Shown here: positions 9,575 to 15,766 of the stretch, one piece after another
How positions within the stretch are numbered: the stretch's first letter is position 1
Layout of the letters: each line of letters starts with the position of its first letter
Assembly (NCBI GenBank): GCA_964367715.1
Contig: CAYIYO010000024.1
Location: forward strand, 1 to 26,417
Source of the DNA: CAYIYO01 sp964367715
GTDB lineage: Bacteria > Chlamydiota > Chlamydiia > Chlamydiales > Criblamydiaceae
Reading direction: 5' to 3'
DNA length: 26,417 nucleotides
Made by a program: the position numbers and the translations under genes
Notes under the pieces: generated by a model
The model's database searches: none
What the model saw: only the letters and a program-made list of their open reading frames with translations
Told to the model about the DNA's origin: nothing

Positions 9575-10048
9575 ATGAAATGCCCATTTTGCCAATACGA
9601 TGATCTTAAAGTAACAGACTCTAGGGACGCCCCCGAGATGAATGCGATCCGTCGCCGCAGGGAATGTCTAAAATGTCTAAGGCGTTTTACCACCTTTGAG
9701 ACAGTAGAATTGACGGTTCAAGTGTTAAAGCGCGATGGGCGATTTGAGGACTTTAATCAACAAAAAATGATTAATGGGCTCCACGCCGCTTGTCATCACA
9801 CCACGGTAAGTCGTGAACAAGTCAACCAGCTGGCCTCAAAGATTACGATCGAACTCATGCAACGGCAAGCCCGGGATGTCACGACCAAAGAACTAGGCGA
9901 AATGGTGATGTTCCACCTTCATGCCATGGACCCTGTCGCCTACATTCGTTTTGCCTGTGTCTATCGACGTTTTACTGACATTGGCGAAATTATCGATGCA
10001 ATAAAAGGCGTGCAAGATAAAAAAGTGGATTACGTCAAGAAGGGATAA
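9575..10048 (+). CDS. nrdR: Transcriptional repressor NrdR
   Basis: NrdR represses ribonucleotide reductase genes by sensing ATP/dATP. The protein is 157 aa, a normal family length. An N-terminal zinc ribbon with ligands Cys3, Cys6, Cys31 and Cys34 includes the typical RRRRECLKC stretch. An ATP-cone domain follows from about residue 49 to 139 (LKRDGRFEDFNQQK, VAYIRFACVYRRF). The ATG has no Shine-Dalgarno but lies just downstream of a promoter, so the message may be nearly leaderless. The next genes are dksA-like and lspA; this neighbourhood is conserved in Chlamydia as I recall it. No NrdR-regulated nrdAB genes are in the window. Confidence 0.96.
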   Translation: MKCPFCQYDDLKVTDSRDAPEMNAIRRRRECLKCLRRFTTFETVELTVQVLKRDGRFEDFNQQKMINGLHAACHHTTVSREQVNQLASKITIELMQRQARDVTTKELGEMVMFHLHAMDPVAYIRFACVYRRFTDIGEIIDAIKGVQDKKVDYVKKG

Positions 10049-10050
10049 AG

Positions 10051-10070
10051 AAAAAGAAAATCTTCTTTTT
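10051..10070 (+). terminator. Possible weak AU-rich terminator after nrdR
   Basis: AAAAAGAA (10051-10058) pairs perfectly with TTCTTTTT (10063-10070) around a 4-nt loop, directly after the nrdR stop, and is followed by a T-rich stretch. The stem has only one G-C pair per arm, so it may be weak or incidental. Confidence 0.3.
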
Positions 10071-10168
10071 ACTATTTTATCCCAAAAAAAATGCCAATTT
10101 ATTACAATAGATGGAAAGGGATATTCTTTTAAAACAACCCTTACCAATTGAACTTTAAGGAGAAGGTA

Positions 10169-10534
10169 ATGCCTCTTAAGAAAAAAGACTTAGAAAGATT
10201 TAGAGAAATCTTAGTGAAAATGAAGGACCAAATCACGCGCCAGCTTCAAGGTTCTGCCGACGAAGTAAAAAAAACTGACGAAGGAACTGGGTATTCTCAA
10301 CACCAAGCCGATCAAGGAACAGATGACTTCGATCGCACGATCACTCTCGAAGTGACGTCACAAGAATACGGTCTTCTACGTCAAATCGAACGCGCCCTAG
10401 AAAAATTCGAAGAGGAAACCTATGGTCTTTGCGATATTTCCGGAGAAGAGATTCCACTCGCACGTCTAGAAGCAATTCCTTATGCGACAATGACTGTCAA
10501 AGCGCAAGAGCAGCTAGAAAAAGGCCTCATCTAA
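10169..10534 (+). CDS. DksA/TraR-family RNA polymerase regulator lacking most zinc ligands
   Basis: Small DksA/TraR-type protein, 121 aa. DksA proteins bind the RNA polymerase secondary channel and modulate initiation, often with ppGpp. An N-terminal helical hairpin with acidic residues at its tip (DQGTDDFDRT, 49-58) leads to the C-terminal finger (YGLCDISGEEIP, 85-96; RLEAIPYATM, 99-108). Only Cys88 of the four zinc cysteines is kept; the others are Ser91, Thr109 and Ala112, so the finger is probably zinc-free. The start at 10169 is chosen because AAGGAG (10157-10162) stands 6 nt upstream; an in-frame TTG at 10148 would place that site inside the gene. lspA follows after 23 nt and is probably co-transcribed. 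Confidence 0.9.
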   Translation: MPLKKKDLERFREILVKMKDQITRQLQGSADEVKKTDEGTGYSQHQADQGTDDFDRTITLEVTSQEYGLLRQIERALEKFEEETYGLCDISGEEIPLARLEAIPYATMTVKAQEQLEKGLI

Positions 10535-10557
10535 TTTCGATTAATGGACTCAAAATA

Positions 10558-11073
10558 ATGACGATAGCAGGTGGTGTGCAGCGTTGGCTTCCTTTTATTT
10601 GTGCGGTTGCCATCATTCTGCTAGACGCATTAACAAAGATCCTCACAGTAACCCATCTTGCCCCGATCAAGTGGTTCCTGTGGTATCCTTATGGCGGCAT
10701 CGGTCTCTTTGAAAACTTTTTTGGAATACAATTCTCTCTTGTCTATGCCACCAACAACGGAGCGGCGTGGTCACTATTTTCCAGCTTTCCCTACTCTTTA
10801 GTTGCATTTAGAATCGTTCTTATCGCCGCCCTCTTCCTCTACACGATACGCGATAACAAAAACCCACGCTGGAATATTCCTCTAGCATTCATTCTTGCCG
10901 GGGCGATAGCGAATGTCATCGATTTCTTCCTCTATGGACAAGTCATCGACATGCTTTATTTTGTTTTTTGGGGATACTCCTATCCCGTTTTTAATATCGC
11001 CGATAGCGCCATCTTTATTGGCGTCATCTGGCTCTGCTTTATTCAATTATTTTCAGGAAAAGGCAACTCCTAA
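10558..11073 (+). CDS. lspA: Lipoprotein signal peptidase LspA
   Basis: Inner-membrane aspartic peptidase (signal peptidase II) that removes the signal peptide from diacylglyceryl-modified prolipoproteins. The product is 171 aa with four hydrophobic segments (about 10-29, 78-96, 107-125, 145-165). Family signatures are visible: NNGAAWSLF (66-74), a conserved region ending NVID with catalytic Asp122, and FNIADSAIFIG (145-155) with catalytic Asp149. The ATG at 10558 gives a normal N-terminus; longer reading in this frame would run into the dksA-like gene. It lies 23 nt after that gene, and its stop overlaps the next start as TAATG. Gene order after nrdR and dksA resembles Chlamydia. Confidence 0.93.
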   Translation: MTIAGGVQRWLPFICAVAIILLDALTKILTVTHLAPIKWFLWYPYGGIGLFENFFGIQFSLVYATNNGAAWSLFSSFPYSLVAFRIVLIAALFLYTIRDNKNPRWNIPLAFILAGAIANVIDFFLYGQVIDMLYFVFWGYSYPVFNIADSAIFIGVIWLCFIQLFSGKGNS

Positions 11074-11777
11074 TGTCTCACCCTCTACGTCTTTGCTCCG
11101 CAGCAGAAGTTCCCCCTTTTCAAGCAGCAAAATGGCTCTCTTTTCAGCTTTTACTCGATCCAGAAGAAATGAAATCCCTTTTTGACTCCCTGGGCGAATT
11201 TTATATTTATCGTGTCGGAGCAGTTTGTAAGGAAGGACAAGAAGAAGTTTCGCAGGAAGACTTCCTAAAAGCCTATACGGATTATGTGAATGCCCTAAAA
11301 AGCGGTATTTTACCAAATCCAGCCTCTTATAGAAGCCTTTTTGCGGTGGTGTTTACTGTAACACGGGATGTTCTAGTCGGCATTCGTGCTGGAGAAGGAG
11401 AGACAATCGTCCGCGTTGCCATGCCTGTGATCCAAGTACAACCCCATTCGATGCACTACTCAAAAAGCGATCACAAATTTCGTCCGATGCTCTTTGGTCT
11501 CGATACAATCACCTGGGGAGTACAGTTTTCTTATCCACAGCTCTACCAAGATCAACAACTGCAAGACATTCGAAAGGTCGATAATAGCGCAGACTTCCCG
11601 AATACGCCTCTATTCCGCTCGGTGCAGCAATGGCAGCGTGAACACACCATTCCGACTCCTTTTCTTGTCCCCGATCAAACAAAAGTTAATGTTCCAATGC
11701 GCGTAGGAAAAAAATGCTTAGAATGGATCAATCGCCATCCGCAACTTATCAGTAATTCTCTTCAGGTTATTTTGTAA
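11073..11777 (+). CDS. Hypothetical protein translationally coupled to lspA
   Basis: A 234-aa protein I do not recognise. It starts on the A of the lspA stop codon (TAATG), which implies operon membership and probably translational coupling. It looks soluble and globular, with no signal peptide or clear membrane segment. Visible traits are an acidic helix-rich first half, a central beta-rich part (SLFAVVFTVTRDVLVGI, VRVAMPVIQVQ) and a conserved-looking stretch MLFGLDTITWGVQFSYPQLY (about 146-165). Its coupling suggests a chlamydial core gene rather than an accessory one, but that is inference. Confidence 0.8.
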   Translation: MSHPLRLCSAAEVPPFQAAKWLSFQLLLDPEEMKSLFDSLGEFYIYRVGAVCKEGQEEVSQEDFLKAYTDYVNALKSGILPNPASYRSLFAVVFTVTRDVLVGIRAGEGETIVRVAMPVIQVQPHSMHYSKSDHKFRPMLFGLDTITWGVQFSYPQLYQDQQLQDIRKVDNSADFPNTPLFRSVQQWQREHTIPTPFLVPDQTKVNVPMRVGKKCLEWINRHPQLISNSLQVIL

Positions 11778-11790
11778 ATAATGATAGAAA

Positions 11791-11814
11791 CACGTTCGGT
11801 GTATACCGAACGTG
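11791..11814. repeat. Perfect 10-bp stem palindrome of the dispersed repeat family; possible bidirectional terminator
   Basis: CACGTTCGGT (11791-11800) and ACCGAACGTG (11805-11814) form a perfect stem with a GTAT loop, placed between two convergent genes. No T-run follows, so intrinsic termination is doubtful. The 13-mer CACGTTCGGTATA, read on the minus strand from 11814 to 11802, recurs at 17048-17060 and 21645-21657 on the plus strand, so this is probably a mobile-element end or end-to-end junction rather than an ordinary terminator. Confidence 0.7.
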
Positions 11815-11839
11815 GGTATCACGATTGGAATACAGTCGA

Positions 11840-12529
11840 TTATTTTCTTGATATAGAAGAGTCTGTTTTTTTTAACACATCAAGCTGATCCCCTAAAGAT
11901 GTAGGAGCTAATCCCCAAGGAAACGACCCTGTTTTGACTCCGATACCGCCAGCATTCAAAATTTTAATGGCAGCTGTTGTGCAGTTATCCGTTTCAAGTT
12001 CTTTGATTCCCTGGCAATCATTGATTAAGGTTGGATGGTCTAGTTCCATCCCTGTCATAGGACAGGCATGCAATTGGCGGATCACAGAGGGGGTTGCTAC
12101 CTTTTCTGCAAAACGAACAAGGTTAAAAAGAGGAAATAATGTGTATAAGGTGGTTCGATTTTTAATTTTTCCATTGATGCGGTTGAATTCATTGTTCATC
12201 GATTGGTGTTGTGCCTCTGTTATTTGGATATTATATTGACGAGAAGGTTTTAAGGGTGCCTCATCTCCTTCTCTATCCATACAGGCCATTTTCGATTTAA
12301 GATGTTTTGCAGGAAATGCAAGCAAAAGGGTAAAAGGAGTGACCATCCACCCATATTTTGGCCACATTCCTAAATATTTTTTTAATCCTTCACTAGAATC
12401 GCCTGTTTTTTGAATGGAAACGGAAGCGTGACCGCATCGGCCTGTTTTGGGGTCTGTATCCCATATATTAACAGAAGCGCGGTATTCTGTTGATTTTGTA
12501 TTAAAGCTATTATTTATTGAGTATGACAT
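11840..12529 (-). CDS. Putative permuted papain-like hydrolase (GHAS...NC), paralogue 1
   Basis: A 229-aa protein of no family I can name with certainty. It is a clear paralogue of the divergently transcribed gene at 12694. Shared blocks are a V-x-IW strand, GHAS (33-36), a W/RPKY motif (WPKYGW, 56-61), a helix with LYTLFP, CP-x-x-G (156-160), a DNC/SHC cysteine (Asn182-Cys183 here) followed by a helix ending NAGG, and a C-terminal FPWGLAPTSL. A His in GHAS and a later NC at the head of a helix is the arrangement of permuted NlpC/P60-like or LRAT-like thiol hydrolases; His34 and Cys183 are the proposed catalytic pair. The start has AAGGAG in front of the ATG. No signal peptide is seen, compatible with a type III effector, but this is inference. 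Confidence 0.75.
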   Translation of the reverse strand: MSYSINNSFNTKSTEYRASVNIWDTDPKTGRCGHASVSIQKTGDSSEGLKKYLGMWPKYGWMVTPFTLLLAFPAKHLKSKMACMDREGDEAPLKPSRQYNIQITEAQHQSMNNEFNRINGKIKNRTTLYTLFPLFNLVRFAEKVATPSVIRQLHACPMTGMELDHPTLINDCQGIKELETDNCTTAAIKILNAGGIGVKTGSFPWGLAPTSLGDQLDVLKKTDSSISRK

Positions 12530-12638
12530 AAAAACTCCTTTTGTTTTTTTTTATATAATATTATTTTACATATGCTATGTTTAGTTTAAATAAAGGTTTT
12601 GTTTGTATATTATTTATTTTAAAAATAAATTAAGTTAT

Positions 12639-12667
12639 TTGCTTTTAATTTGTTTGATTGTTAGAAT
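12639..12667 (+). promoter_or_regulatory. Putative promoter for the GHAS paralogue 2 gene
   Basis: TTGCTT (12639-12644), 17 bp, TAGAAT (12662-12667). The predicted start site near 12674 fits the ribosome site AAGGAG (12682-12687) and ATG at 12694, and argues against the earlier in-frame ATG at 12670. The divergent intergenic region (12530-12693) is very AT-rich; a promoter for the minus-strand paralogue must also be here but is not clear. Confidence 0.5.
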
Positions 12668-12693
12668 AAATGGATCGAATTAAGGAGAGATTA

Positions 12694-13371
12694 ATGAACC
12701 AAGTTAACAGTTCGGCGGACTATAGCTATAAAGCGAATGTTTTTATTTGGAATACAACAGTAGGTGATGAAGAGGGAACAGGGACTAAAGTTGGCCATGC
12801 TTCTATTGAATTATGCAAGCGATCAGGAGATTCAGATTCTCCCTTAAAAGAAAGATATTTTAGTTTTCGTCCAAAATATCCACTATTGGTTAATCCTTTT
12901 TTATTTTTTTTGCCTTTTAAAGCTAAATTAAATTCTTCTCTTAATGAAGATCGCATTCATGAGGGATCAAATCAAAAATTAAAAGATGCAGATCAAACAG
13001 TTTCTATTCCTCTTACGAAGCATCAATATCAACGTATGCAGACAAAAATGAACACGATGGAAAAAGAGATTAGTGAAGGAAAATTATTATATCACCTTTT
13101 TCCAAAACTTTCTGTACTACCAGTCGCTAAAGCTTTGGCAAGCCGTCGAGGATATGAAGCACTATCAGAATGTCCTTTTTCAGGATTATCTATGAATGAT
13201 GATCGGTATGAGGACATGAAAGAGGTTCAACTCTTACGTGCTTCGCATTGTGCCTTAACAGTTAATGAGATACTACTCGCAGGTGATGCCTCCTCTTTAA
13301 CAACAGTACCTCGTTTTTCCCCTTGGGTCATTACACCAACAGATTTAGCTCGATCGTTGCAAAGGGATTAA
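12694..13371 (+). CDS. Putative permuted papain-like hydrolase (GHAS...C), paralogue 2
   Basis: A 225-aa paralogue of the divergent gene at 11840-12529. It matches in order: ANVFIWNT (14-21), VGHASIEL (33-40; His35), YFSFRPKYP (55-63), LLYHLFPKLS (131-140), ECPFSGL (159-165), SHCALTVNEIL (184-194; Cys186) and FSPWVITPTDLA (208-219). The asparagine before the proposed catalytic Cys in paralogue 1 is His185 here, so the two may differ in activity. The ATG at 12694 is chosen over 12670 because AAGGAG lies 6 nt upstream and both paralogues then have similar short N-terminal extensions. The AT-rich composition differs from the flanking housekeeping genes and suggests an accessory locus. No signal peptide is visible. 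Secretion and enzymatic activity are inferred only. Confidence 0.75.
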   Translation: MNQVNSSADYSYKANVFIWNTTVGDEEGTGTKVGHASIELCKRSGDSDSPLKERYFSFRPKYPLLVNPFLFFLPFKAKLNSSLNEDRIHEGSNQKLKDADQTVSIPLTKHQYQRMQTKMNTMEKEISEGKLLYHLFPKLSVLPVAKALASRRGYEALSECPFSGLSMNDDRYEDMKEVQLLRASHCALTVNEILLAGDASSLTTVPRFSPWVITPTDLARSLQRD

Positions 13372-13396
13372 AACCTAACCAGAAAATTCTCTTCCC

Positions 13397-13405
13397 TGTT
13401 ATACT
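13397..13405 (+). promoter_or_regulatory. Extended -10 promoter of the RNA-modification operon
   Basis: TGT-TATACT is an extended -10 element (TGN plus a 5/6 -10 hexamer). The -35 position (AACCAG) is poor, as is common for extended -10 promoters. A start site 7 nt downstream would fall on the A of the ATG at 13412, giving a leaderless message; the bases before the ATG (CCTCCC) cannot serve as a Shine-Dalgarno. Confidence 0.5.
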
Positions 13406-13411
13406 CCTCCC

Positions 13412-14281
13412 ATGGAAGAAAATAATACCTACTCTTTAATAGATAGTGGCAACGGTCGCAAACTCGAACGCTTTGGCCCTTACCTCCTTGATCGCCCCGC
13501 CGCCCAAGCGGCGTGGACTCCCCAACTTTCCGAAAAAGAATGGGCAGCTGCTGACGCCATATTCATTCGAGAAAGCGATAAAAAATGGGGCGTTAAACCG
13601 CACGTTCCTGATGCCTGGACCGTTTCCGCCTCTGGCGTTACATTCAAGATTTCTCTCACAGACTTTGGTCACGTCGGACTTTTCCCCGAACAACATGACA
13701 CCTGGGCATGGATTCAACAACGTCTCCACTCCGCACAGGCTAAGGGAAGAAAAAATATCCACGCACTCAACCTTTTCGCCTATTCAGGAGGCTCCACCCT
13801 CGCTGCCGCTAACGCAGGGGCACATGTTTGCCACCTTGATGCTTCCAAAGGAATGGTCTCTTGGGCGCGCGAAAATGCTCTTTTAAGCGAGTTGCATAAT
13901 GCTCCGGTGCGATGGATTGTTGATGATGTAAGAAAATTTTTGAGAAGAGAGTCGCAACGCGACCGTCGCTACGATATCATCATCCTAGATCCTCCTACCT
14001 TCGGCAGGGGATCCAGCGGAGAAATATTTAAAATTGAAGAGGATTTAATCAATATCCTCGAGCAATGCCGCGACCTCCTTACGGATGACCCTCTTTTCAT
14101 CATGCTTTCCTGTCACAGTCCCGGCTATACGCCGATTGTTTTAAGCCATCTTTTGACGCAGATGATGGACCCTTTTCAAGGAAAAGGGGCGATCACTAGC
14201 GGAGAAATGTGTCTAAAAGGGGCAAAAGATGTGTTCCCTCTTCCTAGTGGTGCCTACGCACGGTGGTCTGCAGATGAATAA
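13412..14281 (+). CDS. RlmI-like class I SAM-dependent methyltransferase
   Basis: Probable RNA methyltransferase related to RlmI (23S rRNA cytosine-C5), 289 aa. The Rossmann core shows motif I LNLFAYSGGSTLA (119-131), an acidic residue after strand 2 (HLDAS, 141-145), motif IV ILDPPTFGRG (191-200) and the cysteine motif LSCHS (232-236; Cys234) expected of C5-cytosine methyltransferases. GLFPEQ (89-94) is a typical family signature before motif I. It lacks the N-terminal PUA domain of full RlmI, so the RNA target is not certain. Its last 8 bases overlap the next gene. A similar methyltransferase adjoins a SpoU gene in Chlamydia as I recall. Translation probably starts leaderless. Confidence 0.85.
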   Translation: MEENNTYSLIDSGNGRKLERFGPYLLDRPAAQAAWTPQLSEKEWAAADAIFIRESDKKWGVKPHVPDAWTVSASGVTFKISLTDFGHVGLFPEQHDTWAWIQQRLHSAQAKGRKNIHALNLFAYSGGSTLAAANAGAHVCHLDASKGMVSWARENALLSELHNAPVRWIVDDVRKFLRRESQRDRRYDIIILDPPTFGRGSSGEIFKIEEDLINILEQCRDLLTDDPLFIMLSCHSPGYTPIVLSHLLTQMMDPFQGKGAITSGEMCLKGAKDVFPLPSGAYARWSADE

Positions 14282-15098
14282 CAGAGAATATCTTCAAGTC
14301 ACCAGCTTACAAAATCCACGAGTAAAAGAAGTTGTACGTCTCCGCGACCGCCGCGACAGAGATAAAACGCAGACATTTATCATCGAAGGCTACCGCGAAC
14401 TTCTTCGAGCCACCGATGGCAATTTCCAGATCGATACCCTGTTTATTTGTCCTGCGCTTTTTTTAGGAGAAAACGAATGTTCTCTCATCGCACGCATTGC
14501 GTCTAGAGGTACTTGCGTATTAGAATGCAACGAAGCAGTGTTTAGAAAGATTTCTTATCGCGACCGTCCCGACGGTCTTGTTGCAATTGCTTCTCAACGT
14601 ACGCTTTCCTTTGAGGAAATGGAAAACTCTCTTTCTCAAAAAAAATCTCCTCTTTTTGTCGTCGCGGAAGCAATCGAAAAACCCGGTAACTTAGGCACAA
14701 TCCTACGTTCCTCCGATGCTGTAGGCGTCGACGGTCTCATCGTATGCGACCGCTGCACCGATGTATACAATCCTAATGTGGTCCGCGCCAGCGTAGGAAC
14801 ATTGTTTACTGTCCCTGTCCTAGAAGCCGAAGGGAAAGCCACCCTAGAATGGCTACGTCGTAATAAGATCAAAATTCTTGCCGCCACACCAAGTGCCAAG
14901 GAAGAATTCACACAAGTCGATATGACTGGTCCTCTGGCAATTGCTGTCGGAACAGAACAGCTAGGCTTATCCCCTTTATGGATGGAACACGCCGACATTC
15001 AAGTGCGCATTCCTATGCTAGGAGTTGCCGATTCCCTTAACGTCGCCATGGCGACAACTCTCTTGCTCTACGAAGCCCAAAGGCAGAGAAGGCTTTAA
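14274..15098 (+). CDS. SpoU/TrmH-family RNA 2'-O-methyltransferase
   Basis: SPOUT methyltransferase that methylates ribose 2'-OH of tRNA or rRNA with SAM, 274 aa. An N-terminal substrate-binding domain (about 5-110, including FIIEGYREL) precedes the knotted domain. That domain has motif 1 EKPGNLGTILRSSDA (135-149), motif 2 AVGTEQLGLS (224-233) and motif 3 IPMLGVADSLNVAMA (246-260). Catalytic Arg is in motif 1 and the conserved Asn is in SLNVA. The ATG at 14274 lies within the last codons of the upstream methyltransferase (8-bp overlap), favouring coupling; an earlier in-frame start at 14229 would extend deeper into that gene and add residues with no family match. The specific RNA target cannot be read from sequence. 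Confidence 0.92.
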   Translation: MNNREYLQVTSLQNPRVKEVVRLRDRRDRDKTQTFIIEGYRELLRATDGNFQIDTLFICPALFLGENECSLIARIASRGTCVLECNEAVFRKISYRDRPDGLVAIASQRTLSFEEMENSLSQKKSPLFVVAEAIEKPGNLGTILRSSDAVGVDGLIVCDRCTDVYNPNVVRASVGTLFTVPVLEAEGKATLEWLRRNKIKILAATPSAKEEFTQVDMTGPLAIAVGTEQLGLSPLWMEHADIQVRIPMLGVADSLNVAMATTLLLYEAQRQRRL

Positions 15099-15742
15099 TG
15101 CTCGACATCCTCTACGAAGACAATCATATGCTGGTGGTCAATAAACCCGCCGGCCTATTGACACAGCCCAGCGGCACGAGAGAGGATAGTATCGAAATGC
15201 AGTGCAAGGAATGGATCAAAGAAAAGTATAATAAGCTTGGAAATGTCTACCTTCATGCTGTCCATCGTCTCGACAAACCTGTCAGTGGAATTGTTGTCTT
15301 TGCCAAAACAAGTAAAGCGCTAACTCGACTCAACGCCAGCATCCGAGAGCACAAAGCAAAGAAAGGCTATGTTGCCCTCACAGAGCTTTCACCAAATGCC
15401 GAAGAAGGAACGTTAGAGCATTTTCTCTCCCACGATGATCACCATGCGACCATCGAAAAAGAAGGGAAGAAAGATGCAAAAGTTTCAATCCTTCACTATC
15501 GCGTCCTCAAGAGAGGAAAAAAGGGCACTCTTTTAGAGATCGATCTCAAAACCGGACGGTACCACCAAATCCGTGTCCAGCTAGCAGAAATTGGTTGCTC
15601 AATCCTTGGCGACACCAAATACGGCGCGCGCTCTACCTATCTCCCCAACGCCATCGCTCTCCATCACCACAGATTTGAAATCCCTCATCCCGTGTCAGGC
15701 GAAAAAATGGTTTTTCAATCTCCCATTCCCTTCGAAATCTAA
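15098..15742 (+). CDS. RluA-family pseudouridine synthase
   Basis: Isomerises uridine to pseudouridine in rRNA or tRNA, 214 aa, a catalytic domain only with no S4 domain. The catalytic motif HRLDKPVSG (56-64) carries Asp59; the N-terminal strand ILYEDNHMLVVNKPAG (4-19) and the TGRYHQIRVQLA motif (about 171-182) are typical. It starts on the last base of the upstream stop (TAATG), so it is the third gene of a coupled RNA-modification operon. Two bases of its stop codon (15741-15742) are also the first two bases of a dispersed 23-bp repeat, so the 3' end may have been set by an insertion; the encoded C-terminus (MVFQSPIPFEI) still looks normal. Confidence 0.92.
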   Translation: MLDILYEDNHMLVVNKPAGLLTQPSGTREDSIEMQCKEWIKEKYNKLGNVYLHAVHRLDKPVSGIVVFAKTSKALTRLNASIREHKAKKGYVALTELSPNAEEGTLEHFLSHDDHHATIEKEGKKDAKVSILHYRVLKRGKKGTLLEIDLKTGRYHQIRVQLAEIGCSILGDTKYGARSTYLPNAIALHHHRFEIPHPVSGEKMVFQSPIPFEI

Positions 15743-15763
15743 ATTTACCCGAACCGTGGTATA
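15741..15763. repeat. Solo copy of the MITE terminal repeat
   Basis: These 23 bases, beginning AAATTTACCC and ending CCGTGGTATA, are identical to the right end of the MITE-like element at 21796-21818, in the same orientation. No opposite end is found nearby, so this is a solo terminal repeat, sited between the convergent ends of the rluA-family gene and the membrane-protein gene at 15767. Confidence 0.85.
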
Positions 15764-15766
15764 GTC

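Noticed and set aside
10148..10168. Upstream in-frame TTG start for the dksA-like gene
   Set aside because: It would place a strong AAGGAG site inside the coding sequence; the ATG at 10169 is ideally spaced from that site.
12670..12693. ATG at 12670 as start of GHAS paralogue 2
   Set aside because: It lies before the predicted transcription start, has no ribosome site, and the ATG at 12694 has AAGGAG 6 nt upstream.
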